Of a stretch of 64,000 nt of DNA, positions 7,516 through 15,863 are shown piece after piece (the stretch's first letter is position 1; the number at the start of each line of letters is the position of its first letter). Under the pieces are notes generated by a model that saw only the letters and a program-made list of their open reading frames with translations, searched no databases and was not told the origin of the DNA. Both the position numbers and the translations under genes were made by a program. The stretch spans positions 386,897-450,896 of the forward strand of contig CAWJJM010000009.1 of assembly GCA_963843275.1 (NCBI GenBank), in the 5' to 3' direction. The stretch is from CAWJJM01 sp963843275 (GTDB lineage: Bacteria; Acidobacteriota; Thermoanaerobaculia; Multivoradales; JBCCEF01).

Positions 7516-8406
7516 GTGAACCCGCCCCCGGGGTCCCGCGTGCGGACGCTCTTCCACATCTCCGACGTCCACTTCGGGCCGCCGCACCTGCCGCGGGTGC
7601 GGCAGGGCGTGCTCGACCTGATCGCCGCGCGGCGGCCGGACGTCGTGGTGCTGTCCGGCGACCTCACCCAGCGCGCCAAGCCGGCCCAGTTCCGCGCGGC
7701 ACGCGCCTTCGTCGACTCGATCGACCGCCCCGTCCTGGTGGTGCCCGGCAACCACGACGTGCCGATGTACCGGTTCTGGGAGCGGATCTTCTCCCCGTTC
7801 GGCGCCTACCGCCGCAACTTCAGCCCCGAGCTCGAGCCGGTCTACCGCGACGACGGGCTGCTCGTCGTCGGCGTCAACACGGCGTTCAACTGGACGATCA
7901 AGGAGGGCCGGATCAAGCTGCGGCGGCTGCTCGAGGTGGGCGAGGAGCTGTCCGCCGCGCCTCCCGAGGTGTTCAAGGTGGTGGTCGCGCACCACCACAT
8001 GATCCCGCCGCCGAACTTCGGCACCCAGACGGTGCTGGCCAACGCCTGGGAGGCGATGGACCTGTTCTCCTCCGTCGGGGTGGACCTGATCCTCTCCGGG
8101 CACCTGCACCAGTCCTACATCGGCAACTCCGAGGAGTTCTACCCCCGCGGCCGGCCGCCGGTGGTGGTGGTCCACTCCGGCACCACGACCTCCAACCGTG
8201 GCCGCGCCGGCGAGCGCGAGCGCAACTCCTGCAACTGGATCCAGTTCGACGACGAGTCGATCGTCGTCTCCCACCTGCTCTGGCACGACCCCTTCGCGCG
8301 CTTCACCGAGCACAGCCGCCACTGGTACCCGCGGCAGCGGCGGGTGCCCTACACGCTGGCCGGCCTCGATCCGGAGATCGTCTGCCACCCGCCGCAGGGC
8401 GTCTGA
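7516..8406 (+). CDS. Calcineurin-like metallophosphoesterase (CpdA/Icc-like)
   Basis: The 296-residue protein has the full calcineurin-like metal site in order: SDVHFG near residue 17, GDLT near residue 52, GNHD near residue 79, a histidine in VAHHH near residue 158, and SGHLHQS near residue 195. This arrangement is typical of CpdA/Icc-type cyclic-nucleotide phosphodiesterases and related class III enzymes. The substrate may be a cyclic nucleotide or another phosphodiester. The GTG start at 7516 is the nearest to the DVH motif that retains the first beta strand (RTLFHI). The DUF2007-like gene follows after about 100 nt. Confidence 0.8.
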   Translation: MNPPPGSRVRTLFHISDVHFGPPHLPRVRQGVLDLIAARRPDVVVLSGDLTQRAKPAQFRAARAFVDSIDRPVLVVPGNHDVPMYRFWERIFSPFGAYRRNFSPELEPVYRDDGLLVVGVNTAFNWTIKEGRIKLRRLLEVGEELSAAPPEVFKVVVAHHHMIPPPNFGTQTVLANAWEAMDLFSSVGVDLILSGHLHQSYIGNSEEFYPRGRPPVVVVHSGTTTSNRGRAGERERNSCNWIQFDDESIVVSHLLWHDPFARFTEHSRHWYPRQRRVPYTLAGLDPEIVCHPPQGV

Positions 8407-8509
8407 GGACGGCGCGCGGCGACACCCGGACCGGCCGCCTTGCCCGGCCGACGGCGGCGCCGGGAAGCGCCCGGCCTCGCGGTATCATGAGGTTCTCTCT
8501 GGAGGAGCG

Positions 8510-8872
8510 ATGAGCGACGAGAACGAACGCGACGAACGCGCCGGACGGGACGACGAGGAGTGGAGCCTGGACGAGTCGTGGGAGGTGGTGGCGGAGGTCG
8601 GTGACGACGAGGACGCGACGCTGATCGCCGGCTACCTGCGCTCCAACGACATCCCGGCCGAGATCGAGTCGCTGCGCTTCCACGAGGGGCCGGTCAACTT
8701 CGGCAGCCTCGGCGAGGTGCGGGTGCGGGTGCCGCGCGAGCTCCGCCAGGAGGCGCTCGAGCTGCTCTCCGCGCGCGAGGACGACGACCTCGGCGAGGAG
8801 GCCGAGGAGGCCGAGCTGGCCACCGAGGCCGAGGGGCCCGAGGGGGGCGGCGGCCCGGAGGAGGGCGCCTAG
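8510..8872 (+). CDS. DUF2007-like putative signal-transducing protein
   Basis: The 120-residue protein has a very acidic N-terminal extension, then a compact region WEVVAEVGDDEDATLIAGYL with a following EVRVRVPRELRQEALELL segment. This is the DUF2007 fold signature, a small ferredoxin-like domain related in shape to PII proteins. The C-terminus is a low-complexity Glu/Gly tail. The start is fixed by GGAGGAG at 8501-8507. A TATCAT element at 8483-8488 may be its -10 box. No biochemical role is established for this family. It lies 59 nt before the kinase gene and could be in the same transcript. Confidence 0.65.
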   Translation: MSDENERDERAGRDDEEWSLDESWEVVAEVGDDEDATLIAGYLRSNDIPAEIESLRFHEGPVNFGSLGEVRVRVPRELRQEALELLSAREDDDLGEEAEEAELATEAEGPEGGGGPEEGA

Positions 8873-8931
8873 ACTCCCGCCGACTCCGCCACCCGGTGCC
8901 GGGGTCGGAGGAGGCCGGCTGCGGCCGCGCG

Positions 8932-11136
8932 ATGACGACGTTCGCCAGCGGCGACACCCTGGGCCGCTACCGGATCGAGCGGCTGCTGGGCACGGGGGCG
9001 ATGGGGGAGGTCTACCTCGCCCGCGATCCCCGCCTCGACCGCCTGATCGCCCTGAAGACCCTGCGCACGGCCTCGGTCCGACCGGAGGAGGAGGCCGAGC
9101 GGCGCACCCGGCTGCTGCGCGAGGCGCGCACCGCGGGCCGGCTGCTGCACCCCCACATCGTCACCCTGTTCGACGCCGCCGACCACGACGGCCTGCTCGT
9201 CCTGCTGCTCGAGTACGTCCCCGGCTCCGACCTCGCCGAGCGCCTGCGCAGCGGCCCGCCGATCGCCCTGGGCGAGGCGCTGCGTCTGGCGCGCGAGACG
9301 TGCGACGCTCTCGACTGCGCGCACCGCCAGGGCATCGTCCACCGCGACATCAAGCCGTCGAACCTGCTGCTCGACGCCGCGGGGCGGGTGAAGGTCAGCG
9401 ACTTCGGGATCGCCAAGATCGCCGGCGAGACCAGCGAGCTGACGGTCACGGGGACGGTGATGGGGAGCCCCCACTACCTGTCGCCCGAGCAGGTGCGCGG
9501 CGAGCCCCTCGACGGCCGCAGCGACCTGTTCTCCCTCGGCATCGTCCTCTACGAGATGGTCGCCGGTCGCCGCCCGTTCGACGGCGAGACGCTGACCACC
9601 CTGGTCTTCCAGATCCTCAGCCAGGAGCCGCCGCCGCTCGCGGACCTGCGCCCCGGCCTCGCCCCGGCCCTGCCGGCGCTGCTCGACCGCTTCCTGGCCA
9701 AGGACCGCGAGGCCCGCTTCCCGAACGCCCGGGTGGCGATGGCCGCGCTCGACGAGCTCGCCGCGGCGCTGCCGACGGCGCTGCTCGCCGTACCGGCCAG
9801 CGGCGCCGCCGGCGAGATCGAGGCGACCCTCCGGCTCGAGGAGCCCGTGGACGCCCCCCCCGCCCCCCCGGCGGCTCCGGCGCCGGAGGCCGCGGCCGGG
9901 GCTCCACCGCCGCCGAGCCCACCGGCGGCCGCCCCGCCGGCCGCCGCGGTGCCCCCGCCCCCGCCGCCGGCGGTGCCCGGGGCGTCGGCTCCCGCCGCGC
10001 TGCCGGCCGTCCCCGGGGCCCTGCCGGCCTCCGGCTCGTACGCGCTGGCCGCCGCGCCGCGCCGGCGGGGCGCCCTCTGGCTGGCGGCGGGCGCCGCCGG
10101 CCTGCTGGTGGTCGCCCTCGGCCTCGGCGTCCTCCTCGTCCGCGGGCCGGGCGGCGCCGACCGCGTCGCCGCAGGCTCCGGTCCCGCGGCCGTCCCGCCG
10201 GTGGCCGAGGGGGCGGCCGTGCCCACCCCGGAGGCGGCGGTGGACGCCGCCGCCCCCGACGGTCCCGGCGCTGCGCCGGAGACCCCCGTCGCGGCGGCGG
10301 CTGCCGGCGACGGTTCGGATCGGGCGCCCGCGGAGAGCGGCGCCGCGGCGACGCCCGCGGCGCCTCCCGTCCCGCCTGCGACGCCGGCCGCGTCGCGCGC
10401 TGCCGGCGCGCCGGAGAGCGCCACCCCGCTCCGCCCGCCGGCCGCGCCGGCGCGCCGCACGCCGCCGGTCGGCGACGCCGGCGGGGGCGGCACGGCGCCC
10501 CCCACAGCCGGCGGCCCCGCGCCGGCCGCCCCGCCGGAGACGGCCGCCCCGCCCGGCGGCGAGGGGGTCGACGCGGAGCTCGAGACCGGCATGGGGCTGG
10601 CCTTCCGGGTCCAGCCCCGCGACGCCTTCGTGCTCGTCGACGGCACCGTGGTCGGGCGGGCGGCGGACTTCGACCCGCGCTCCGGGCGCGTGCTGACCCT
10701 GCCGTCGGCGGGGGAGCACCTGGTCGTGGTGCGGCGCGAGGGGATGGCGGACCGCCGGGTGCGGGTGCGCGCCCGCCCCGGCGGCCCGGCGGTGACGCCG
10801 CTGGTCGGGCGCCTCGTCCCCCTCGAGGCCGAGGACACGCCGCTGTCGGAGCTCGAGACCCACCGGGTGCGCAGCGCGCTCGGGCTGCGGGTGGTGCCGG
10901 CCGGCGCCCGGGTGGTCGTCGACGGGGTCGACCGGGGCCCGGCGGCGCGCTACCCGGGCGGCCGTTTCGGTCGCGGCAACTGGCTGGAGCTGCCGCTGGG
11001 GATGCACCGGCTGTCGCTGGTCGCCCCCGGCCACCGCCGCATCGACCTGGCGATCGACGTCACGCCGGGAGCCCTGGAGGACCGGGCACGGATCCAGGTG
11101 GCGCTGCCGCCGCTGGCCGCCGGGGACCCGCGATGA
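8932..11136 (+). CDS. Membrane-anchored Ser/Thr protein kinase with C-terminal PEGA-like repeats
   Basis: This 734-residue Hanks-type kinase has a Gly-rich loop GTGAMGEV, the ATP-binding Lys42, catalytic HRD (137-139), DFG (157-159) and a GSPHYLSPEQ activation segment, so it should be active. After the kinase domain (to about residue 285) comes a roughly 90-residue Pro/Ala linker, one transmembrane helix (about 379-400), and a long Ala/Pro-rich extracytoplasmic stretch. The C-terminus (from about residue 550) carries two beta-rich PEGA-like modules, each with a VxVDG-type hairpin, which may bind envelope ligands. The frame is open from GTG 8896, but ATG 8932 with GGAGGAGG upstream is preferred. 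It heads a coupled operon and overlaps the M16 peptidase gene by 4 nt. Confidence 0.9.
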   Translation: MTTFASGDTLGRYRIERLLGTGAMGEVYLARDPRLDRLIALKTLRTASVRPEEEAERRTRLLREARTAGRLLHPHIVTLFDAADHDGLLVLLLEYVPGSDLAERLRSGPPIALGEALRLARETCDALDCAHRQGIVHRDIKPSNLLLDAAGRVKVSDFGIAKIAGETSELTVTGTVMGSPHYLSPEQVRGEPLDGRSDLFSLGIVLYEMVAGRRPFDGETLTTLVFQILSQEPPPLADLRPGLAPALPALLDRFLAKDREARFPNARVAMAALDELAAALPTALLAVPASGAAGEIEATLRLEEPVDAPPAPPAAPAPEAAAGAPPPPSPPAAAPPAAAVPPPPPPAVPGASAPAALPAVPGALPASGSYALAAAPRRRGALWLAAGAAGLLVVALGLGVLLVRGPGGADRVAAGSGPAAVPPVAEGAAVPTPEAAVDAAAPDGPGAAPETPVAAAAAGDGSDRAPAESGAAATPAAPPVPPATPAASRAAGAPESATPLRPPAAPARRTPPVGDAGGGGTAPPTAGGPAPAAPPETAAPPGGEGVDAELETGMGLAFRVQPRDAFVLVDGTVVGRAADFDPRSGRVLTLPSAGEHLVVVRREGMADRRVRVRARPGGPAVTPLVGRLVPLEAEDTPLSELETHRVRSALGLRVVPAGARVVVDGVDRGPAARYPGGRFGRGNWLELPLGMHRLSLVAPGHRRIDLAIDVTPGALEDRARIQVALPPLAAGDPR

Positions 11137-12434
11137 CCCGCCGCGCCGCCGCGCCGGCGGCCGTCCCCGCCGCCCCGGCGCTGCCCGGCGAGGTCGAGGT
11201 GCGGCGGCTCGACGACGGCCTCACCGTCGCGGTCGTGGTGAACCCGCAGGCTCCGGTCGTCACCACCGCGCTCTGGTACCGGGCCGGCACCTTCCACGAG
11301 CCGCCCGGCCAGGCCGGCGCGGCCCACTTCCTCGAGCACATGATGTTCAAGGGCTCGCCGCTCCATCCGGCCGGCGAGATCGACCGGCGCACCCAGGCCG
11401 CGGGCGGCGACAACAACGCCTTCACCGGCCACGACGCCACCGCCTACTTCTTCGACTTCGCCGCCGACCGCTGGCGCAGCGCCCTGGCGTTGGAGGCGGA
11501 CCGGATGGCGGCGCTGACCCTCGACCCGACGGAGGTGGACAGCGAGCGGCGCGTCATCCTCGAGGAGATCGCGATGTACGAGGCGGAGCCGTGGGACGCG
11601 CTCGAGGAGCGGGTGCTCGCGGCGCTGTTCGGCGCCCACCCGTACGGCCGCCCGGTGCTGGGCCGGCGCGAGGAGCTGGCGGCGACCGGGGCGGCGGAGC
11701 TGGCGCGCTTCCACGCCGGACTCTACCGGCCCTCGAACGCCGTCCTGGTGGTGGCGGGCGACGTCGGCCCGGACGCCTTCGACGCCGTCGCGGCGGCCTT
11801 CGCCGGGGTGTCCGACCGCCCGGCGCCGGCGGCGCCCGCCGCGGCGCCGGAGCCGCCCGCCGGCGGCGGCCGGGTGGAGCAGCGGATGGGCGAGGTGGCG
11901 CGGTTGCTGGTCGCCCTGCCGGCGCCGCCGGGCGGCGCCGCCGACCTCGCCCCCCTGCGCCTGGCGGCGCTGCTGCTCGGGGCCGGGCGGGCCAGCCGCC
12001 TGCACCGTCGCTTCGTCGACCTCGAGCAGGTCGCGGTGTGGGCCACCGCCGACGTCGAGGAGAGCGTCGGACCGGGGAGCTTCGCGCTGTCGCTGGAGCT
12101 CGCCCCCGGCGCCGACCCGGCGGCGGTCGAGGCGGCGGTGTGCGGCGAGCTGGCGGCCCTGGGCTCGGGCGAGCGGCCGCCCGCGCCGGAGGAGATCGAG
12201 CGGGCCCGGCGCATGGCCGTGGCGGACTGGGTCTTCGGCCACGAGCGGGTGCACCAGCAGGCGCTCGCGGTCGGCTCCGCCCTGACGCTGTTCGACCTCG
12301 GCCATCCGCACCGCGAGCTGTGCCGGCTGCTCGCCACCGGCGCCGACGACGTGGTGGCCGCCGCGGCACGCCACCTGCGGCCGGAGGCGGCGGTGGTCGG
12401 CTGGTCGCTGCCGGCGCCGGAGGGGGGACGATGA
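11133..12434 (+). CDS. M16 family zinc peptidase, catalytic subunit
   Basis: The 433-residue protein carries the inverted zinc motif HFLEH (residues 65-69) with the distal glutamate in LEEIAMYE near residue 143, which is the HxxEH-x76-E arrangement of pitrilysin/processing-peptidase enzymes. The following GNxxAFTxxDxTAYFF segment is the usual substrate-cradling strand. At this length it is one half of the M16 clam shell; the other half is encoded two genes downstream at 13105. The start ATG overlaps the kinase stop as ATGA and its own stop overlaps the pyrophosphatase start in the same way. There is no signal peptide, so it is probably cytoplasmic unless exported by another route. Confidence 0.88.
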   Translation: MTRRAAAPAAVPAAPALPGEVEVRRLDDGLTVAVVVNPQAPVVTTALWYRAGTFHEPPGQAGAAHFLEHMMFKGSPLHPAGEIDRRTQAAGGDNNAFTGHDATAYFFDFAADRWRSALALEADRMAALTLDPTEVDSERRVILEEIAMYEAEPWDALEERVLAALFGAHPYGRPVLGRREELAATGAAELARFHAGLYRPSNAVLVVAGDVGPDAFDAVAAAFAGVSDRPAPAAPAAAPEPPAGGGRVEQRMGEVARLLVALPAPPGGAADLAPLRLAALLLGAGRASRLHRRFVDLEQVAVWATADVEESVGPGSFALSLELAPGADPAAVEAAVCGELAALGSGERPPAPEEIERARRMAVADWVFGHERVHQQALAVGSALTLFDLGHPHRELCRLLATGADDVVAAAARHLRPEAAVVGWSLPAPEGGR

Positions 12435-13108
12435 GCGGCCGCGCGGACCTGCTGCGCCAGCTCTTCAAGCCGCACCCGTGGCACGGCATCCCGATCGGTG
12501 ACCGGGCGCCCGAGGTGGTCGCCGCCTACATCGAGATCGTGCCGCTGGACACGGTCAAGTACGAGATCGACAAGGCCACCGGCTACCTGCGCGTCGACCG
12601 GCCGCAGCGCTTCTCGAACGTCTGCCCGTCGCTGTACGGCTTCGTGCCCCGGACCTACTGCGGCGAGCGCACCGCCGCCCTGTGCCGCGAGCGCACCGGG
12701 CGCGAGGTGGCGGGCGACGGCGACCCGCTCGACATCTGCGTGCTGACCGAGCGGGCGCTGTCGCACGGCGACCTGCTGGTGCAGGCGGTGCCGGTGGGCG
12801 GCTTCCGCCTGGTCGACCGCGGCGAGGCGGACGACAAGATCGTCGCCGTGCTCGAGGACGACTCCGTCTTCGGCGGCCACCGCGACGTCTCCGACCTGCC
12901 GGCGGCGCAGCTGGCGCGCCTCGAGCACTACTTCCTGACCTACAAGCAGCCGCCCGGCGGGCGGGAGGTCGACGTCGAGATCGCCGAGGTGTACGGGCGG
13001 CGCGACGCCTGGGCGGTGATCGAGGCCGCCCGCGACGACTACCGCGCCGCCTACGGCGACCTCGAGGCGACGGCCCGCCGGCTGCTGGACGGGGGCGACG
13101 GCCGGTGA
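12431..13108 (+). CDS. Family I inorganic pyrophosphatase
   Basis: The 225-residue protein has the soluble family I pyrophosphatase motifs: PLDTVKYEIDKATG near residues 37-50, YGFVPRTYCG, the metal site DGDPLD (96-101), and EADDKIVAV near residue 136. It hydrolyses PPi to two phosphates and pulls biosynthetic reactions forward. It is somewhat longer than the 175-residue E. coli enzyme, with an added N-terminal segment and a C-terminal helix. The gene sits inside a coupled operon between the two halves of an M16 peptidase pair, sharing 4-nt overlaps with both, which is unusual for a housekeeping enzyme. Confidence 0.88.
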   Translation: MSGRADLLRQLFKPHPWHGIPIGDRAPEVVAAYIEIVPLDTVKYEIDKATGYLRVDRPQRFSNVCPSLYGFVPRTYCGERTAALCRERTGREVAGDGDPLDICVLTERALSHGDLLVQAVPVGGFRLVDRGEADDKIVAVLEDDSVFGGHRDVSDLPAAQLARLEHYFLTYKQPPGGREVDVEIAEVYGRRDAWAVIEAARDDYRAAYGDLEATARRLLDGGDGR

Positions 13109-14415
13109 GCGCCGGCCCCGGCCGCGGTGTCGCCGGCCCCGCCGTCGCCGCCCCGGCGGCGCGGGTGCGGCGGACCTCCGGCGCGCCGGTCGTGTCGGTG
13201 CGCGCCTGGCTGCCCGGCGGCGCCCGCGGCGAGGCGGTGCCGGGCCTCGCCCACGTCACCGGGCGCATGCTGGCGGAGGGCTCGCGACGTCGCGACTGGC
13301 GCGAGATCGCCGACCGCGTCGAGGCCCGCGGGATGATCCTGCAGACCCTCGGCGGCTTCGAGTCGCACGGCCTGGCGATCGACGCCCTGGCGGCCGACTG
13401 GGAGGCGGCGCTCGACCTCGCCGCGGAGCTGCTCCTCGAGCCGGCCTTCCCGGCCGACCGCTGCGCCTGGGTGGCGCGGCAGGCGGCGGCGGAGCTCGAC
13501 AGCCTGGGCGACCAGCCGGAGGTGCGGACCGCCTGGGGTTTCCTCGACCAGCTCTACCATCCGCACCGCCGGGCCCTGCCGCTCCAGGGGACGGCGGCCG
13601 ACCTCGCCGGGCTGACGGCGGCCGACTGCGCCGCCTTCCACCGCCGCGGCGTGGCGGCCGGGCCGCGGCTGGCGGTGGCCGGCCCGGTCGACCCGGGGCG
13701 GGTGGCGGCGCGGGCCCGGGAGCTGTTCGCCGGGGTCGCCCCGGGCGGCGCTGCGGAGGAGCCGGCACCGGCGCCCGCGCCCGCGGGACGGCCGCAGGCG
13801 CGGCGGGTGGTGGCGCTGCCGGCGGCGGAGGAGGGGGCCGGGCAGGCGCACCTCTACCTCGGGCACCTGACGATCGACCGCCGGCACCCCGATCTCGAGG
13901 CGCTGGAGCTCGCCGGCGTGGTGCTGGGCGCCGGGGCCGGCCTGACCGGGCGCGTCCCCGAGCGCATCCGCGAGCGCGAGGGGCTGGCCTACACGGCGAG
14001 CGCCGCCATCGTGGCCGGCGCCGGGCTCGACCCCGGCCGCTTGGTGGTCTACGTCGGCACCTCCCCCGAGACGGTGGAGCGCGCCGAGCGCGCCGCCCGC
14101 GAGGAGATCGAGCGCCTGGTGACCGACGGCGCCACGGCGGCCGAGCTGGAGAGCGCCCGCGCCTGGCTGCTGGGCCGCGAGCCGTTCCGCCACGAGACCT
14201 CGCGGCAGTGGGCGGACCTGCTGGCGGAGGCGGAGCACTACGGCCTGCCGCTCGACCGTCCCGAGGTGCGACGGCGGCGGCTCGAGGAGGTGACGGCGGC
14301 GGAGGTCGCGGCGGCGCTGCAGCGCCACGTCGACCCGGCCAGGTTGCGGGTGACCGTGGGCCTGCCCGGCGGGGCACGGTCCGAGGATCTCTCGGGGCGA
14401 GGAGGTGGGGGATGA
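13105..14415 (+). CDS. M16 family peptidase-like protein, non-catalytic partner
   Basis: The 436-residue protein has the M16 two-lobe fold, with GLAHVTGRMLAEGS where an active subunit would have HxxEH and with the conserved C-terminal RIREREGLAYTASA segment. The zinc motif is absent (the aligned residues are AHVTG), so it is a non-catalytic partner that completes the substrate chamber formed by the protein encoded at 11133. Such active/inactive pairs are common. The GTG start at 13105 overlaps the pyrophosphatase stop as GTGA, and its stop overlaps the ATPase start as ATGA. Confidence 0.85.
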   Translation: MSAGPGRGVAGPAVAAPAARVRRTSGAPVVSVRAWLPGGARGEAVPGLAHVTGRMLAEGSRRRDWREIADRVEARGMILQTLGGFESHGLAIDALAADWEAALDLAAELLLEPAFPADRCAWVARQAAAELDSLGDQPEVRTAWGFLDQLYHPHRRALPLQGTAADLAGLTAADCAAFHRRGVAAGPRLAVAGPVDPGRVAARARELFAGVAPGGAAEEPAPAPAPAGRPQARRVVALPAAEEGAGQAHLYLGHLTIDRRHPDLEALELAGVVLGAGAGLTGRVPERIREREGLAYTASAAIVAGAGLDPGRLVVYVGTSPETVERAERAAREEIERLVTDGATAAELESARAWLLGREPFRHETSRQWADLLAEAEHYGLPLDRPEVRRRRLEEVTAAEVAAALQRHVDPARLRVTVGLPGGARSEDLSGRGGGG

Positions 14416-15863
14416 CGTCGACGGCGCCGGCGTACGAGAAGCTCGGAGTCTTCTACCTGGGACGGGCGTGGGACCCGGCCGCGGGCGCCACGGCGCCGGC
14501 GCCGCTGCTCTACGACGCCCGCGACCTGGTGACCCACGCCCTGGTGGTGGGGATGACCGGCAGCGGCAAGACCGGCCTGTCGATCGCCCTGCTCGAGGAG
14601 GCGGCGCTGGACGGCGTGCCCGCCCTGGTGATCGACCCGAAGGGGGACATGGCCAATCTGCTGCTGACCTTCCCCGACCTGGCACCGGCGGACTTCGCGC
14701 CCTGGGTGGACCCGGACGAGGCCCGCCGCGAGGGGATCTCGGTCGACGAGCTGGCGGTGCGGGTCGCCGACCGCTGGCGCCGCGGCCTGGCGGAGTGGGA
14801 CCAGGACGGCGAGCGCATCCGCCGCCTGCGCGCCGGCGCCGAGCTGGCGGTCTACACCCCGGGCAGCTCGGCCGGCCGCGCGGTCTCGGTGCTGGCCTCC
14901 TTCGCTGCGCCGCCGGCGGGCGCCGCCAGCGATCCCGACCTGCTGCGCGAACGGGTGCAGACCACGGTCGCGAGCCTGCTGGGCCTGCTCGGCCGCACCG
15001 CCGACCCGGTGGGCAGCCGCGAGCACATCCTCCTGGCGCTGCTCTTCGAGCGCGCCTGGGGCGAGGGCCGCGACCTCGACCTCGGCGAGCTGATCCGCCA
15101 GGTGCAGACCCCACCGGTGGAGCGGGTGGGGGTGATGCCGCTGGAGACCTTCTACCCCGCCGCCGACCGCTTCGCGCTGGCGATGGCGCTGAACAACCTG
15201 CTCGCCTCGCCGACCTTCGCCGCCTGGCTCGAGGGCGAGCCGCTCGACGTCGGCGGGCTGCTCCACACCGCCGACGGACGGCCGCGGGTGGCGGTCTTCT
15301 CGATCGCCCACCTGTCCGACGCCGAGCGCATGTTCTTCGTCTCCCTGCTGCTGTCGCAGGTCCTGGGCTGGGCCCGCGCCCAGCCCGGCACCTCGAGCCT
15401 GCGGGCGGTGGTCTGCATGGACGAGGTCTTCGGCTACCTGCCGCCGGTGGCCGAGCCGCCCTCGAAGCGGCCGCTGCTCACCCTGCTCAAGCAGGCGCGC
15501 GCCTTCGGGGTCGGGGTGGTGCTGGGGACGCAGAACCCGGTCGACCTCGACTACAAGGGCCTGGCCAACATCGGCACCTGGTTCCTCGGGCGGCTGCAGA
15601 CCCAGCGCGACAAGGACCGTCTGCTCGACGGCCTGGAGAGCTCGGCGAGCGGCGCCGGTCTCGACCGCGGGGAGCTCGACAAGCTGCTTTCGTCGCTCGA
15701 CAAGCGGGTCTTCCTCCTGCACGACGTCCATGCCGGCGCGCCGACGCTGTTCCGCACCCGCTGGGCGATGTCCTACCTGGCCGGGCCGCTGACCCGCGAC
15801 CAGATCCGACGGTTGACCCCGGCCGCGGCGCCGGCGGCGGCGCCCGCTGGCGCCGGCGCGTGA
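14412..15863 (+). CDS. HerA/VirB4-like P-loop ATPase
   Basis: This 483-residue ATPase has Walker A GMTGSGKT (47-54, Lys53), a following VIDPKGDMANLLLTFP segment typical of HerA/FtsK-superfamily helicases, and a Walker B stretch AVVCMDEVFGYLP. Downstream come a KQARAFGVGVVLGTQNP sensor-like motif and an arginine-containing NIGTWFLGRLQTQRDKDR region. Members of this superfamily are hexameric DNA or protein pumps. The known relatives I recall are longer and carry a C-terminal coiled-coil region, which here is encoded separately by the next gene in a GTGA overlap. The N-terminal bind-and-tether domain of true HerA is reduced or absent. The cellular role is not known. Confidence 0.82.
   Translation: MTSTAPAYEKLGVFYLGRAWDPAAGATAPAPLLYDARDLVTHALVVGMTGSGKTGLSIALLEEAALDGVPALVIDPKGDMANLLLTFPDLAPADFAPWVDPDEARREGISVDELAVRVADRWRRGLAEWDQDGERIRRLRAGAELAVYTPGSSAGRAVSVLASFAAPPAGAASDPDLLRERVQTTVASLLGLLGRTADPVGSREHILLALLFERAWGEGRDLDLGELIRQVQTPPVERVGVMPLETFYPAADRFALAMALNNLLASPTFAAWLEGEPLDVGGLLHTADGRPRVAVFSIAHLSDAERMFFVSLLLSQVLGWARAQPGTSSLRAVVCMDEVFGYLPPVAEPPSKRPLLTLLKQARAFGVGVVLGTQNPVDLDYKGLANIGTWFLGRLQTQRDKDRLLDGLESSASGAGLDRGELDKLLSSLDKRVFLLHDVHAGAPTLFRTRWAMSYLAGPLTRDQIRRLTPAAAPAAAPAGAGA

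Noticed and set aside
9300..12434. A 1044-codon plus-strand frame across the kinase and M16 genes
   Set aside because: Only the part from 11,133 onward has protein-like sequence (the M16 peptidase). The upstream part is low-complexity shadow of the kinase gene.
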